Source: Firmicutes bacterium ADurb.Bin146
GTDB taxonomy: Bacteria > Bacillota > Clostridia > DUPQ01
DNA: 64,000 nt
Reading direction: 5' to 3'
NCBI GenBank assembly: GCA_002070475.1
Contig: MWDI01000030.1
Location: forward strand, 1-64,000
Shown: positions 17,605-26,776 of the stretch, piece after piece
Position numbering within the stretch: position 1 is the first letter of the stretch
Layout: every line of letters begins with the position of its first letter
Notes under the pieces: generated by a model
Databases searched by the model: none
What the model was told of the DNA's origin: nothing
What the model saw: only the letters and a program-made list of their open reading frames with translations
Translations under genes and position numbers: made by a program

Positions 17605-19479
17605 TTACCAGCTTGAACCACCGCCGCCGCCACCGCCGCCGCCGGAAAATCCCCCTGAAGAGAATCCGCCTCCGCTGCTAGTGCTAGGGGCCTTTGCCAT
17701 GGATGCAGCAGTCTGATTGAGACAACTGTTCATTCTTGAAAGCAGATATACTGTTGAGAATGTCCTCATATTATATCCATGATACCATTGAGGCGGTTCT
17801 ACCACTATGCTTTCAAACTTTCTTCCCCATTTCTTTTCTAATCCTAACACGATTGCATAAGGAAGTATATTGTAAAAGTATTTAGGGTCTTGGTCTATTA
17901 GCGTTTTGATCCTATCCATTTCAGCATTTGCTATAAAATCTTTAAATCCTAAATAATATTCCATAACATATTGTCCGTATTCAGACCTTTTCTTCATAGC
18001 AAATGAATATGCTAAAGATATCGCAGTTATAAATGCGATTATGAAATATGCAATTGAATATGTCGTTATATCATAAAAAGGATATATTCCAGCAAGCATA
18101 ACATCAGTCAGCAGTGTCGTTATAACAAGCATCAATGTGACCAGTATAGCTGTCATAAACTTTCTAAATTTTCCGATAATATTCCACTTGTTTTCTGCAG
18201 AAATGTATAATCCGCAAAGTAATGCGAAATAGAAGCCGTAAAATATAGTCAGCGGTATCATAATAGCTGCTTCTTTGAATTCAATCCATGAAAGTATCAA
18301 AAACACTAAGAATGGCACTACAGACAGCAACGCGTATTTCCCACGGTTTTTTAGAGATTCTTTTGAAACAAGTTCTCTGTCATTTCTAAAAATCTTCTTT
18401 ATTTTCTGTTTGATAATAGGAAGCGCTGTATAGAAATGGTCTTTAAGGTCATTAGTGGATACAGTATTATCAATTCTATATTCGAATAGTTTGTCAAACA
18501 TGTACTGTTCATATTCATTATCGAATTTCGGTTCTACAAGCTTAGTAAACTCATAGTCCCAACGCTTTTCTGTAATTTCAAGATACCCCTTATCCGCCCA
18601 GTAGAATATGAGGGAAGTTATATCTTTATTATCAATTACACCATCAATTATGTATCCTGCTTCTGCTGGAGACTGGCCTTTAATCGGATAGAATTGCGGT
18701 GAAGGGAAAAGCTGCTCATCTTTGCCTTTCTTTATCCATGCTATTATTACAAAAACAAGAATAAGTACAGCAATCGGAGATACAATAGCTATAACAGGAA
18801 TGTCTATACCATCAATTGGGTGTTCATTCACAAAGTATCCTTCTGGTAATTCTAGAGCCAGAGTAATACCTTGATACGCATATAATCCTGATATTTCGCC
18901 TTTTATCACATTTTCGGTAACTGTATAGCCTGTATACTTACTCGTGCTATATCTATCTCCGTACGTGATGCTTATGTTATCTTCATCAAATGATTTAGGC
19001 ATATTTATCGTGAATGTAACATTGTTGACATCGCAATCCCAGTCTGTACCCAGTATATTGTGATAAATCTTATCGTAAGCATCCTCGCCGTCATCACCAT
19101 AATCGTAATAGTAGCTTATTTTGTAATTCACTTCGCCTTTTACATATCTATCAGCATCACCTATCCGTATAGCTACATATTCCCTCGCTGATTCAACAGA
19201 ATATGTAGCATTTACATTTATATTGTCGATGTGGACTTTTTTGTTTTCAAAAACAGTAGGAATGGTACGTATTATGCCATGTTTCCCGTCTGCAGTAAAA
19301 ACAGCGGTAATGTTCTCAGTTATATACATTACGTTATTTTCGCCTACATCAATAATTGTATCATAATTTGAAATATGATATCCGTTTACATCATATGCAA
19401 AAACTGTTGAAAAAGCGCATATCAGTAAAACTGACAGCGCTATTACGGCTATACTCCTATTAATAACTGCCTTTTTCAT
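17605..19479 (-). CDS. DUF2207 membrane protein with glycine-rich tail
   Basis: A 624-residue membrane protein of the DUF2207 family, function unknown. An N-terminal signal peptide ends near residue 28 (FSTVFA). A beta-rich extracytoplasmic DUF2207 domain spans about 30-220 and a transmembrane segment about 228-250. A cytoplasmic region follows, then two to four further membrane spans near 385-480, and a C-terminal tail very rich in G and S (SGGGGGGGGGSSW at the end). Glycine-rich tails of this type recur in the family. It starts five bases after the LemA stop; LemA/DUF2207 pairs are widespread and thought to act at the envelope. Confidence 0.9.
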   Translation of the reverse strand: MKKAVINRSIAVIALSVLLICAFSTVFAYDVNGYHISNYDTIIDVGENNVMYITENITAVFTADGKHGIIRTIPTVFENKKVHIDNINVNATYSVESAREYVAIRIGDADRYVKGEVNYKISYYYDYGDDGEDAYDKIYHNILGTDWDCDVNNVTFTINMPKSFDEDNISITYGDRYSTSKYTGYTVTENVIKGEISGLYAYQGITLALELPEGYFVNEHPIDGIDIPVIAIVSPIAVLILVFVIIAWIKKGKDEQLFPSPQFYPIKGQSPAEAGYIIDGVIDNKDITSLIFYWADKGYLEITEKRWDYEFTKLVEPKFDNEYEQYMFDKLFEYRIDNTVSTNDLKDHFYTALPIIKQKIKKIFRNDRELVSKESLKNRGKYALLSVVPFLVFLILSWIEFKEAAIMIPLTIFYGFYFALLCGLYISAENKWNIIGKFRKFMTAILVTLMLVITTLLTDVMLAGIYPFYDITTYSIAYFIIAFITAISLAYSFAMKKRSEYGQYVMEYYLGFKDFIANAEMDRIKTLIDQDPKYFYNILPYAIVLGLEKKWGRKFESIVVEPPQWYHGYNMRTFSTVYLLSRMNSCLNQTAASMAKAPSTSSGGGFSSGGFSGGGGGGGGGSSW

Positions 19480-19484
19480 TCTCT

Positions 19485-20045
19485 TTAAAAACTCACTTTT
19501 ACATTCTCACGCTCTTGTTCTGCAACTTCATAATATGGCTGCTTCTCAAATTTGCATATTGCTGCAACTATAGAGCTTGGTATTGTTTGTGTCCTTGTAT
19601 TGAAGTTCTTTACAATCGCATTATAGTACTTTCTTGCGCTTGCAATCTCTCCTTCAATAGAAGACAGTTGAGCCTGCAGGTCTAAAAATCCCTGATTGGC
19701 TTTTAAATCCGGGTAATTCTCAGCAATAGCAAAAAGGCTTTTAAGAGCATTCTCCAAAGCAGTTTCATTCGTCTGTGATTCAGCTACAGATTTACTCTGC
19801 ATAGCTTTTGCTCTGGCTTCTACTACCTTCATAAAAGTCTGCTCTTCATGTTTCGCATATCCTTTTACAGTCTCAACAAGATTAGGTATAAGGTCATATC
19901 TTTTCTTGCAATACACGTCAACCGTTGCGTATGCTTCCTCATATTTATTTCTTAATCCGACAAATCCATTGTATGCAGCTATGAAATAAACTGCTGCCAA
20001 TAGTATTACCCCTAATACTACATAACCTAATATCGTCCAACCCAT
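19485..20045 (-). CDS. lemA: LemA family protein
   Basis: A 186-residue protein with an N-terminal membrane anchor (about residues 4-24, N-terminus outside) and a long helical-bundle LemA domain with the typical ARKYYNAIVKNFNTRTQTIPS segment. The molecular role is not established. It heads a unit with the DUF2207 gene and perhaps fucI. A promoter with TATAAT (forward 20069-20074) lies 24 bp upstream of the start. Confidence 0.94.
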   Translation of the reverse strand: MGWTILGYVVLGVILLAAVYFIAAYNGFVGLRNKYEEAYATVDVYCKKRYDLIPNLVETVKGYAKHEEQTFMKVVEARAKAMQSKSVAESQTNETALENALKSLFAIAENYPDLKANQGFLDLQAQLSSIEGEIASARKYYNAIVKNFNTRTQTIPSSIVAAICKFEKQPYYEVAEQERENVKVSF

Positions 20046-20068
20046 TTTATTTACCTCCGTTCATTTCA

Positions 20069-20097
20069 ATTATATATTACTTGCAATAATCATACAA
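20069..20097 (-). promoter_or_regulatory. Promoter of lemA
   Basis: Minus-strand -35 TTGTAT (forward 20092-20097), 17-bp spacer and -10 TATAAT (20069-20074). Confidence 0.65.
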
Positions 20098-20177
20098 ATA
20101 ATATTTTATATATTTCAGCAATGTGCATTCTTATATATATAATATCCTTGAAATAGGAATATACTGCCTTTTTGATG

Positions 20178-20205
20178 TTGACGAATATATCCCTCGTGCT
20201 ATAAT
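20178..20205 (+). promoter_or_regulatory. Promoter of the two-gene plus-strand unit
   Basis: TTGACG (20178-20183), 16-bp spacer and TATAAT (20200-20205), diverging from the lemA promoter. The start codon at 20228 follows an AAAGGCGAG ribosome binding site. Confidence 0.78.
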
Positions 20206-20227
20206 TCCTATGAAAGGCGAGTAACCA

Positions 20228-21847
20228 ATGAAGAAATATTTTAGCTTAATATCCGATCTTGCAGATAAATACATACATCCGTCGATAACCATACCCTCGA
20301 CAAAAAAAACAGGCTTTTCTGATAGAGGATTCTCGTGCCCGTCATTATATTACGTAAAAAAAGCTTTTATAATGATTAGCGCATGTTTTAATTCTTTTTC
20401 AACATATTACAAATCTCCTGTATTACTGAATAAAGTTCAGCAATATCTTAATGAGGCAACAAAACTTGCTGATAAAGGTTCTTATGAACCTGAATCCTTC
20501 TGTTTATCCATAATGAATGTATCTTATATATACCGGATGGCTAAAATATATACTAAAATATTATCCTCATGTGACAGATACATCGGTAATGAAATCCAAA
20601 AAGCTGCTTTGAATTATCTTGAAATTTCAAGAAATGTTGTTGCTAACTTAAAAGAAAACACTGCATATAAGTATTCTGCGATGCTTCACTGTGCGAAGGA
20701 TCTTAAAGATGACCAGTTAAAGCAGCATGCTGAAGAAATTAAAGACAAAATTCAGGAACCTGTTCTTCTTACAAATCTGCATATACATACGCTAAGTGAT
20801 ATATATCGTGAGACTAAGGATAAAAAATATTTGAAAGCCGCACAAAATGATATGGTTTCAGTATTAAAGCTTATAGAACCGGATGATACAATAGTAAATC
20901 TTGCAAATGAAAAGGAAAATTTAAAAACCAGAAGTAATCCAATATACCTTCAGGATTATTTAGGTTCCTTAATTTATCTAACTTCTGTTTTAAAGAATGA
21001 AGATTTCGAAAAAGCCCTTTCATATGCTATGAAAGCTCTTGTAATTGATGAAAACCCAGATACTGATGATAATGACAGCCTACTTGCTATACCTTCATTA
21101 GTGTTGCTCAACAGAGGACTTCTAGATATCGAGCTTTTTGAACTTGACAGAAAGGAAGCTTTATCCGCTTTTAACGGTTTTATTGATGAAAATGACATAT
21201 ACCGTCATGGCACAGGCTCTCATGTTTCACAGACAATCTTTACAAAACAGGATACCTTCTATTCTATACAGTGCGGTACGCTAAAAATGAGGCTTCGTTT
21301 CAATGCGACATTCTTCGGACCTAAAGGACGATTTAAAAGCGAATACATAGAAAAAACAGAAAAAGGTTTCAGACTTTATTACACAAGACAATGGGGATAC
21401 TTTCTTCCTTTAGAAGACAGATCCATCCCGCCAATTATAGGATCAGACGTTAATAAAGATGACCGGAAGATGACACAGTTGCAATATATCGATATTGAAG
21501 CAGTAATTAACCTATTAGATAATGGTGCGGATATAACCCTTACAGTTTCAAGAATTGATGATTTGGCCTGTAAACTTGATTTAATATTTGACAAACACGG
21601 TCTTTTTGATTCTGAATTCGCGTCAATTCAGGCTGTGGGAAATGATTTTATACAGCTGCAGGAAGGTTATTTCACATATTCTGTAGGTTCAGACTATATC
21701 ATAGCAGGTCCTGCATTTAACGGCTCTTCAATAAGCAGTGAGACTCTAAGAGGAAGTAATCTGCCAATTGAAGACACTTTCACTGTTTACTTCACAGATA
21801 TGACACCAGTAAGCCATACAATCCAGATTAGAGGAGGCAGGGCATGA
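20228..21847 (+). CDS. Unknown protein, helical N-terminus with beta-rich C-terminus
   Basis: Not recognised. The 539-residue product has no signal peptide and no clear membrane span, so it is probably cytoplasmic. Residues about 1-320 look all-helical, in repeated helix-turn-helix units (e.g. LNYLEISRNVV and AKDLKDDQLKQHAEE), with the sequence style of an alpha/alpha toroid. Residues about 330-539 look beta-rich and end in a jelly-roll-like stretch. This layout is shared by many polysaccharide lyases and related enzymes, but I see no catalytic motif, so that is only a guess. Its stop overlaps the next gene's ATG by 4 bp. Confidence 0.7.
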   Translation: MKKYFSLISDLADKYIHPSITIPSTKKTGFSDRGFSCPSLYYVKKAFIMISACFNSFSTYYKSPVLLNKVQQYLNEATKLADKGSYEPESFCLSIMNVSYIYRMAKIYTKILSSCDRYIGNEIQKAALNYLEISRNVVANLKENTAYKYSAMLHCAKDLKDDQLKQHAEEIKDKIQEPVLLTNLHIHTLSDIYRETKDKKYLKAAQNDMVSVLKLIEPDDTIVNLANEKENLKTRSNPIYLQDYLGSLIYLTSVLKNEDFEKALSYAMKALVIDENPDTDDNDSLLAIPSLVLLNRGLLDIELFELDRKEALSAFNGFIDENDIYRHGTGSHVSQTIFTKQDTFYSIQCGTLKMRLRFNATFFGPKGRFKSEYIEKTEKGFRLYYTRQWGYFLPLEDRSIPPIIGSDVNKDDRKMTQLQYIDIEAVINLLDNGADITLTVSRIDDLACKLDLIFDKHGLFDSEFASIQAVGNDFIQLQEGYFTYSVGSDYIIAGPAFNGSSISSETLRGSNLPIEDTFTVYFTDMTPVSHTIQIRGGRA

Positions 21848-23439
21848 TTGAACTAATTAAAGAAAGAACAAAGCGTTCTGATGATGTAATTGTAAATCTT
21901 TTAGAAGGGCAGTGCATGGATCCTGATTCTGTATATTATGGAAGTATAGTTGATCCTGAAACAGGTTATTCAGAGCCTTCAAGAGGTGTTTCAATTGCCG
22001 GATATTTTATACTTAGATACTGTAATCCCTTCTCCAGATTCTATGGCAACGAACTATTTTTAGAACGTGCTTTTATAGCTATGAAATATTCATTGAGCAG
22101 GATGCATTCAGATAATACATTTGATTTGACATGCACAAATCCTCATGACCCCACAAGCATTGCATTTTCTGTAAGGATTGTAGCTCCAGCTTTACGCCTT
22201 TTGAAAAATCACATGCAGAAAAAGTCACCATCCGAACTTGAAGTAAAAGTGTATAACATAATAATTGATTTTCTCACTAAATCTGCTGACGGGATGGTAG
22301 GTAACGGTTTTCACACTCCTAATCACAGATGGGTACTTGCAAGCGCTCTTGCCCTTGTAATGAACATACTTGACATGCCTGAACTGATGGATGAGATAAA
22401 TTCTTATCTGGTAGAAGGAATAGACTGTGATGAGTACGGCGAATATGCTGAAAGGTCTATATCTATATATAATCTGACAAATAACGAATCCTTAATAATA
22501 CTTGCACATGAATTAAACAGGCCTGATTTTTTAGAGCATGTCAGACGCAATCTATATATGTCAACAAAATATTTCGAACCTGACGGAACCTTATACACGC
22601 TTAATTCAACAAGACAGGATTTCGGTACTAAAACATATCCATTCGCTCTATTTGAAAGCTACATGGTTATGGCTCATATTGACAAGAATCCTCAATTCGC
22701 ATATATGGCTAAAGTAATATATGATATGTCAAGCAGTAATCCTTATGATATAAATGACCAAGGATATTACTCTTTTGCAGGAAGGCATGTACAGCATATG
22801 GAGTATACCAGCCTGTATTCCGGTGATGTTGCTATCGAACCTTTTGATTACACTCATTATGATGCATTCTTCCCTAATTCTGATATCGCACGTATGCGTG
22901 ATGGTGAAAATTCCATGACAGTACTAGCAAAAAATGTGATGGCTATTAAGTATATGCATAAATTCCTTAGCATACACATGATGTTTTTATCTGAAGGATT
23001 TATTGAGTTTGATAGTATTGAAAAAATACCTGGCATACCATTTGGATACAGGATGCATGGGAAAGATACAAAAACCGAAGTTATTCTTGAATGCATTTTT
23101 CAACCTGATGGAGCAAGAATATCACTTGAAACAAAAGCTGACCAGCTGTATCCCTGCGCTGCTGTCTTAATGTTTGATAAAGAAGGTATTTTACAAGGCA
23201 ATGGTTATTCTCTAAAAACAAAAAAAGGAAAGAATCTTCGAGTTAAAAATAGCAAATTCAGTTATTCACATTTCGTAAAATTCCATCCATACTTTCTCAA
23301 TATTGAACATGATTTTGTAGATGATAGTTTTTCTGGAATATGTGTAAATAAAGTTATGCCTACAGATAAGAACGCTTTCACTGTATTTTTAACTGCGGAA
23401 GCGCCCTTTAAAAAGACTATATTTATAAAAAAGGGATAA
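21844..23439 (+). CDS. Unknown protein, possible heparinase/lyase-like helical toroid
   Basis: A 531-residue protein, not assigned to a named family. The segment HTPNHRWVLASALAL (157-171) resembles the Asn-His-containing motif of heparinase- and alginate-lyase-like helical-toroid enzymes; a YxxY-rich region (YSFAGRHVQHMEYTSLYSG) and a beta-rich C-terminal half (about 350-531) also suit that architecture. It has no signal peptide, so any action would be on imported oligosaccharides. It overlaps the preceding gene by 4 bp (ATGA), so both are made together and may form a complex. It converges with a URO-D-like gene one base away. Confidence 0.65.
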   Translation: MIELIKERTKRSDDVIVNLLEGQCMDPDSVYYGSIVDPETGYSEPSRGVSIAGYFILRYCNPFSRFYGNELFLERAFIAMKYSLSRMHSDNTFDLTCTNPHDPTSIAFSVRIVAPALRLLKNHMQKKSPSELEVKVYNIIIDFLTKSADGMVGNGFHTPNHRWVLASALALVMNILDMPELMDEINSYLVEGIDCDEYGEYAERSISIYNLTNNESLIILAHELNRPDFLEHVRRNLYMSTKYFEPDGTLYTLNSTRQDFGTKTYPFALFESYMVMAHIDKNPQFAYMAKVIYDMSSSNPYDINDQGYYSFAGRHVQHMEYTSLYSGDVAIEPFDYTHYDAFFPNSDIARMRDGENSMTVLAKNVMAIKYMHKFLSIHMMFLSEGFIEFDSIEKIPGIPFGYRMHGKDTKTEVILECIFQPDGARISLETKADQLYPCAAVLMFDKEGILQGNGYSLKTKKGKNLRVKNSKFSYSHFVKFHPYFLNIEHDFVDDSFSGICVNKVMPTDKNAFTVFLTAEAPFKKTIFIKKG

Positions 23440-23440
23440 T

Positions 23441-24697
23441 CTATTCCCAGTATTTATCTATAAGTTCCCTTAAGAGCCTGACGGCTCTTTTTGCTTTTGA
23501 TGGATTCCCGCCTAAAGTATATACATCTCTGTATATTATCTCTAAATTACATCCTTTTGCAGCATTCAGTGTATTAAGCATATACTTTTTATATTCATCA
23601 TCATCAAAATCATATCCCACACCAAGAAAATGAGGAGAAGGTTTCCTTGAATAAATTATTTTAGTCCCTCTGAGCCTTTCGCCCATAAATTGTTCATCGC
23701 ACCATGGAGAAATTGACACTTTACGCAAATTTGATAAATCCTTTAAGCATGTATCCCATGTTGGATGTACTGCCTCACAGCAACCATAATAAACCATCCC
23801 GTACTCCTTTGCTACACGGTCTATATAAGGGAACACAAACTCTTTGTACATTTCAGGAGATATACCTGTCGATTCCTGCGAATTTACATTTACCCATAAA
23901 TCTTTCAAGCGTATATGCCCGTCTGCAGGCTTTTTCAACTCATGAGTAAATCCCCTGCTTCCTGCTCCAGCATAATGATTGCCGTTATTCATTGTAAGCA
24001 AACCTTCATCTTGAAGCCATTGCTGATATGAAATTAGATTGGATGTCAGATAATCCATAAGTTTATGCACTATTTCTGGTGTTTCAATCATTGCTATCAT
24101 CCATTTTTCCATTCCAATAAGCTGTATTACCTTCTGGGTTATCATATTGCCCCATCTTTGGAAACCGTTTTCCATTTCTACTTTTAATATATCTCCGACT
24201 ATATCTTTTGCAGCTTCCAGTCTTGCAAATGAGTTGCTCCTATCAACAGTGTATGTAAATGGTTTTAGAATGTGAAAATCCTGTTCTAGATCATTTAATG
24301 GATGCTGATATTCAAAGCCTATCTCTCTACCGAGAGCATCTTTAGACTTTTTCACAGGGATATCCACTCCGAATTCTCTGTATTTTATATCCCAGCCAAA
24401 AGATATAGAATCCGGACATACCTCGTCATCATCAAATAGTTCATGAATCTGTATGTTGTTTTGGATTGCGCTTTCAATATTCCTTGCAAAATCTGACTGT
24501 GTCTTCAAAGGAATCCTTACATCATCCTTGAATGATGCAAGTTCGATAACAATCATGGGTTTCCCTTTTTTGTTTTCATTGTGGTCATACCAGCGTTTTA
24601 TTCTTTCTTGCATTATGGGAAGATTGGCTATCTCAAGCTGTTTTTTAGCATAATCTCTCAGATATTCCCTTTCCCATTTTTCTATTTTATAGTTCAT
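23441..24697 (-). CDS. Uroporphyrinogen-decarboxylase superfamily protein, divergent copy 3
   Basis: A 418-residue distant paralogue of the two genes at 12.9-15.6 kb. It keeps the core GMVYYGCCEAVHPTWD (CC at residues 306-307), and a SISPWCDE segment equivalent to SCSPWADR of the others. It lacks the C-terminal cysteine found in those copies. An upstream ATG (24733) is ignored because AAGGGGGG stands three bases before the ATG at 24697. The product is probably a cytoplasmic TIM-barrel methyltransferase-like protein; its substrate is unknown. No corrinoid protein gene is nearby. Confidence 0.78.
   Translation of the reverse strand: MNYKIEKWEREYLRDYAKKQLEIANLPIMQERIKRWYDHNENKKGKPMIVIELASFKDDVRIPLKTQSDFARNIESAIQNNIQIHELFDDDEVCPDSISFGWDIKYREFGVDIPVKKSKDALGREIGFEYQHPLNDLEQDFHILKPFTYTVDRSNSFARLEAAKDIVGDILKVEMENGFQRWGNMITQKVIQLIGMEKWMIAMIETPEIVHKLMDYLTSNLISYQQWLQDEGLLTMNNGNHYAGAGSRGFTHELKKPADGHIRLKDLWVNVNSQESTGISPEMYKEFVFPYIDRVAKEYGMVYYGCCEAVHPTWDTCLKDLSNLRKVSISPWCDEQFMGERLRGTKIIYSRKPSPHFLGVGYDFDDDEYKKYMLNTLNAAKGCNLEIIYRDVYTLGGNPSKAKRAVRLLRELIDKYWE
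23473..23492 (+). terminator. Plus-strand terminator inside the opposing gene
   Basis: AGAGCC-TGAC-GGCTCT followed by TTTTTGCTTTT is a textbook intrinsic terminator for the two plus-strand genes. It lies inside the 3' coding part of the minus-strand URO-D-like gene. Confidence 0.85.
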
Positions 24698-24766
24698 AGT
24701 CCCCCCTTGCCTGTTATCTATTATCTTAGCCAATCACCGCTCATTAATCAATGGAAAAATGAAGAA

Positions 24767-24790
24767 ATAAAAAGCACCTCTTTAGGGGTG
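24767..24790 (-). terminator. Possible terminator at the edge of the degenerate island
   Basis: On the minus strand CACCCC-TAAA-GAGGTG (one mismatch) is followed by CTTTTTA. The gene it served is not intact. Confidence 0.5.
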
Positions 24791-25238
24791 TTCACACAGG
24801 GATTAATTAAAAAAACTTATGTGACAGCTTCAAGCGAGGCAAAAGGAGACCGCACTGAAGGAGTAACTTTATTGTAGTCTTTTTCTATATAGTAAAGGCT
24901 ATAATGTTCGTGAACTCGGGTCACTAACTTGAAAACAATAATGACACCTGATGCAATAAAAGTGCACAAGAAAGGTAAGGATGTCAAAAATGGGAAAGAG
25001 AAAATTTTTGCACCGAGTATAGGGTGAAAATCGTGATTGAAATTCTGCTAGAAGAAACACAGTGTCATAGGGACAAACAAGGAAAAAGGAAGCTAAATAC
25101 GGAAAAGCAAGGAGAGAAACCGGCATCAGTTTCACCCCTTGCTATATCTATGCGCTGATATTCGCTTCTGCTTATCCCATGATCGCTCATTATATTGCCT
25201 TCAATCTTAACCTTTTATAAAGGGAACAGGGTAATTGC
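24791..25238. other. Unassigned stretch with remnants of reading frames
   Basis: No intact gene is supported. On the minus strand a frame ending at about 24817 reads like a protein C-terminus (a hydrophobic stretch ending IIVFKLV, later VTPSVRSPF), but an amber codon interrupts it. A second short minus-strand frame (MSDHGISRSEYQRID, about 25190) starts after GAAGG. I recognise neither; the stretch looks like decayed coding DNA next to the pseudogenes that follow. Confidence 0.4.
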
Positions 25239-26126
25239 TCACATTTCTAATTTGCCGGGATTATCAAATAAAGTGAAATATCTGCTGTCTGTGGCATCCA
25301 TGGCTATTCTCCAGCTCCAACGCTCTTCATTAACACAGATTATGACTGCATCAACATCATTGTTGAAGATAGAGATGAAGGTACAGCAAGCATAATTCTT
25401 CACTTCAAATGGATTTACTCTGAGTGCCGCAGTATAATATCTCAAAGCCTCTGTATACTCATTTAGTTCCTTCTCCAAAACATCTTTTACCTTAGCCAAC
25501 AAATATTCGTCATTGAAGTTCATAGGATGACGTTCCAAACCATAGGGTCTCGGTGTAAAAACTTCATAAAGATCGGATTCTATCACGGCAAGCTCATCCC
25601 GTATGGTAGAAAGCTCATCTATGCTAGCTCTCTCAGATAGTAAAAAGCTGCACTGTTCTCAGAAAATAGTGGATTACTCAGAGCCTTCTGATAGGCTTCC
25701 TTTGCTCTCATTGTCCTGAATGTGGTTTATCAGTCCTTCAAAATAATAAGGGTACGGCGAAGCAGGGATGATAGCAGCGATAGATTCCCAATCCTTATAT
25801 GTAGGCTTCGCCATATCATCCGTATCCTCCGTATCTGCCAAATCCTTCAATTACTTGCTTTCACCCTGCATATCAAGGATATGGATGAACCATAAGCCTT
25901 ATAGCACTGACGCTTGAACCAGCTATGCTGTAGTAATGCAGCGCCTGCAATTTCATATTATTTTCAGCATAATCATCGCCAATTTTTTTAATTTCGAGCG
26001 TAACCTCTTTGAATTCAGTGTAGGCATACATGGAGCTGATGCTGCTGCGATGAGCAGTGCGGTAACAATGATAATTGAGAGAATACGGCCTCTCGGTTTT
26101 TGTTTTATTTTTTGAATGTCTTTCAT
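25239..26126 (-). pseudogene. Frameshifted membrane-anchored TPR-like protein
   Basis: The start (ATG 26126, AGGAGG nine bases upstream) gives a cytoplasmic basic stretch and a membrane anchor (ILSIIIVTALLIAAA). Coding then continues in another frame (SSMYAYTEFKEVTLEIKK) and ends at a stop. A later segment (DWESIAAIIPASPYPYYFEG) and a final one from 25586 (ALRYYTAALRVNPFE, a TPR-like repeat) lie in yet other frames. The original was probably a membrane-anchored protein with TPR-like repeats. At least three breaks make a functional product unlikely unless they are sequencing errors. Confidence 0.7.
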
Positions 26127-26313
26127 TGGTAAATACCTCCTAACAAACACGCACTATATTGTTCAATTTACAAGCATAAAGGGAAGCAAAAGCGAGAGCT
26201 TTGCCCAATCGGATGCTTTGATGTATTCTACCTGATTACCTAAGGTTATGATGTTGGAATACGGGGATGTGATATCTTTGAAGTTCTGATGGGATTAAAA
26301 ATATACCCGGAAG

Positions 26314-26728
26314 CTATTCACCTATGCTTTTTACATTGACGCTCCCTTGCGCATACTCCACTTCCGCTGGATAATAAGCATAGACATTACCACCTTCAAA
26401 ATAATCAGCGACGAATGCAAACGATGTTTCCTTCCAATCATTATTCCCGGTCTTGTGTTCGATTTTTATAATCGGGGTAAGGCAAGTAAAACCGGAAAAA
26501 GCTGCGGGTCATTACCTAAAATATCGACAAGTGCAAAACACTTTGGGGTTCATCCATCTTGATATCGTAGCAAATCCTGTCATTTTGGTCACGCTTCAAT
26601 TCGACCGTCAAATTTGTAAGTGCCTAATCCAGTGTAAAGGGTGCCGAATTTGTAGCTATGGCGCTAAGGAGTATTAATCCAAGAGTTAAGAATAGTGCCA
26701 ATTTAAACGCTAAAACTTTAGATTTCAT
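26314..26728 (-). pseudogene. Degenerate secreted protein
   Basis: From ATG 26728 a clear signal peptide (KLALFLTLGLILLSAIA) is followed by a stop after about 34 codons. Coding style continues in shifted frames: LTNLTVELKRDQND, then WKETSFAFVADYFEGG and VYAYYPAEVEYAQGSV, ending at a TAG at 26314-26316. At least one stop and two frameshifts are present. The family is not recognised. Confidence 0.65.
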
Positions 26729-26776
26729 AATCTTTACCGCTAAAGATTTAAATTTTTTTCAAGACGATTTCTACTG

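Noticed and set aside
24899..25135. Minus-strand 78-codon frame of hydrophobic and cysteine residues
   Set aside because: No ribosome binding site, no recognisable motif, and overlapping remnants in another frame.
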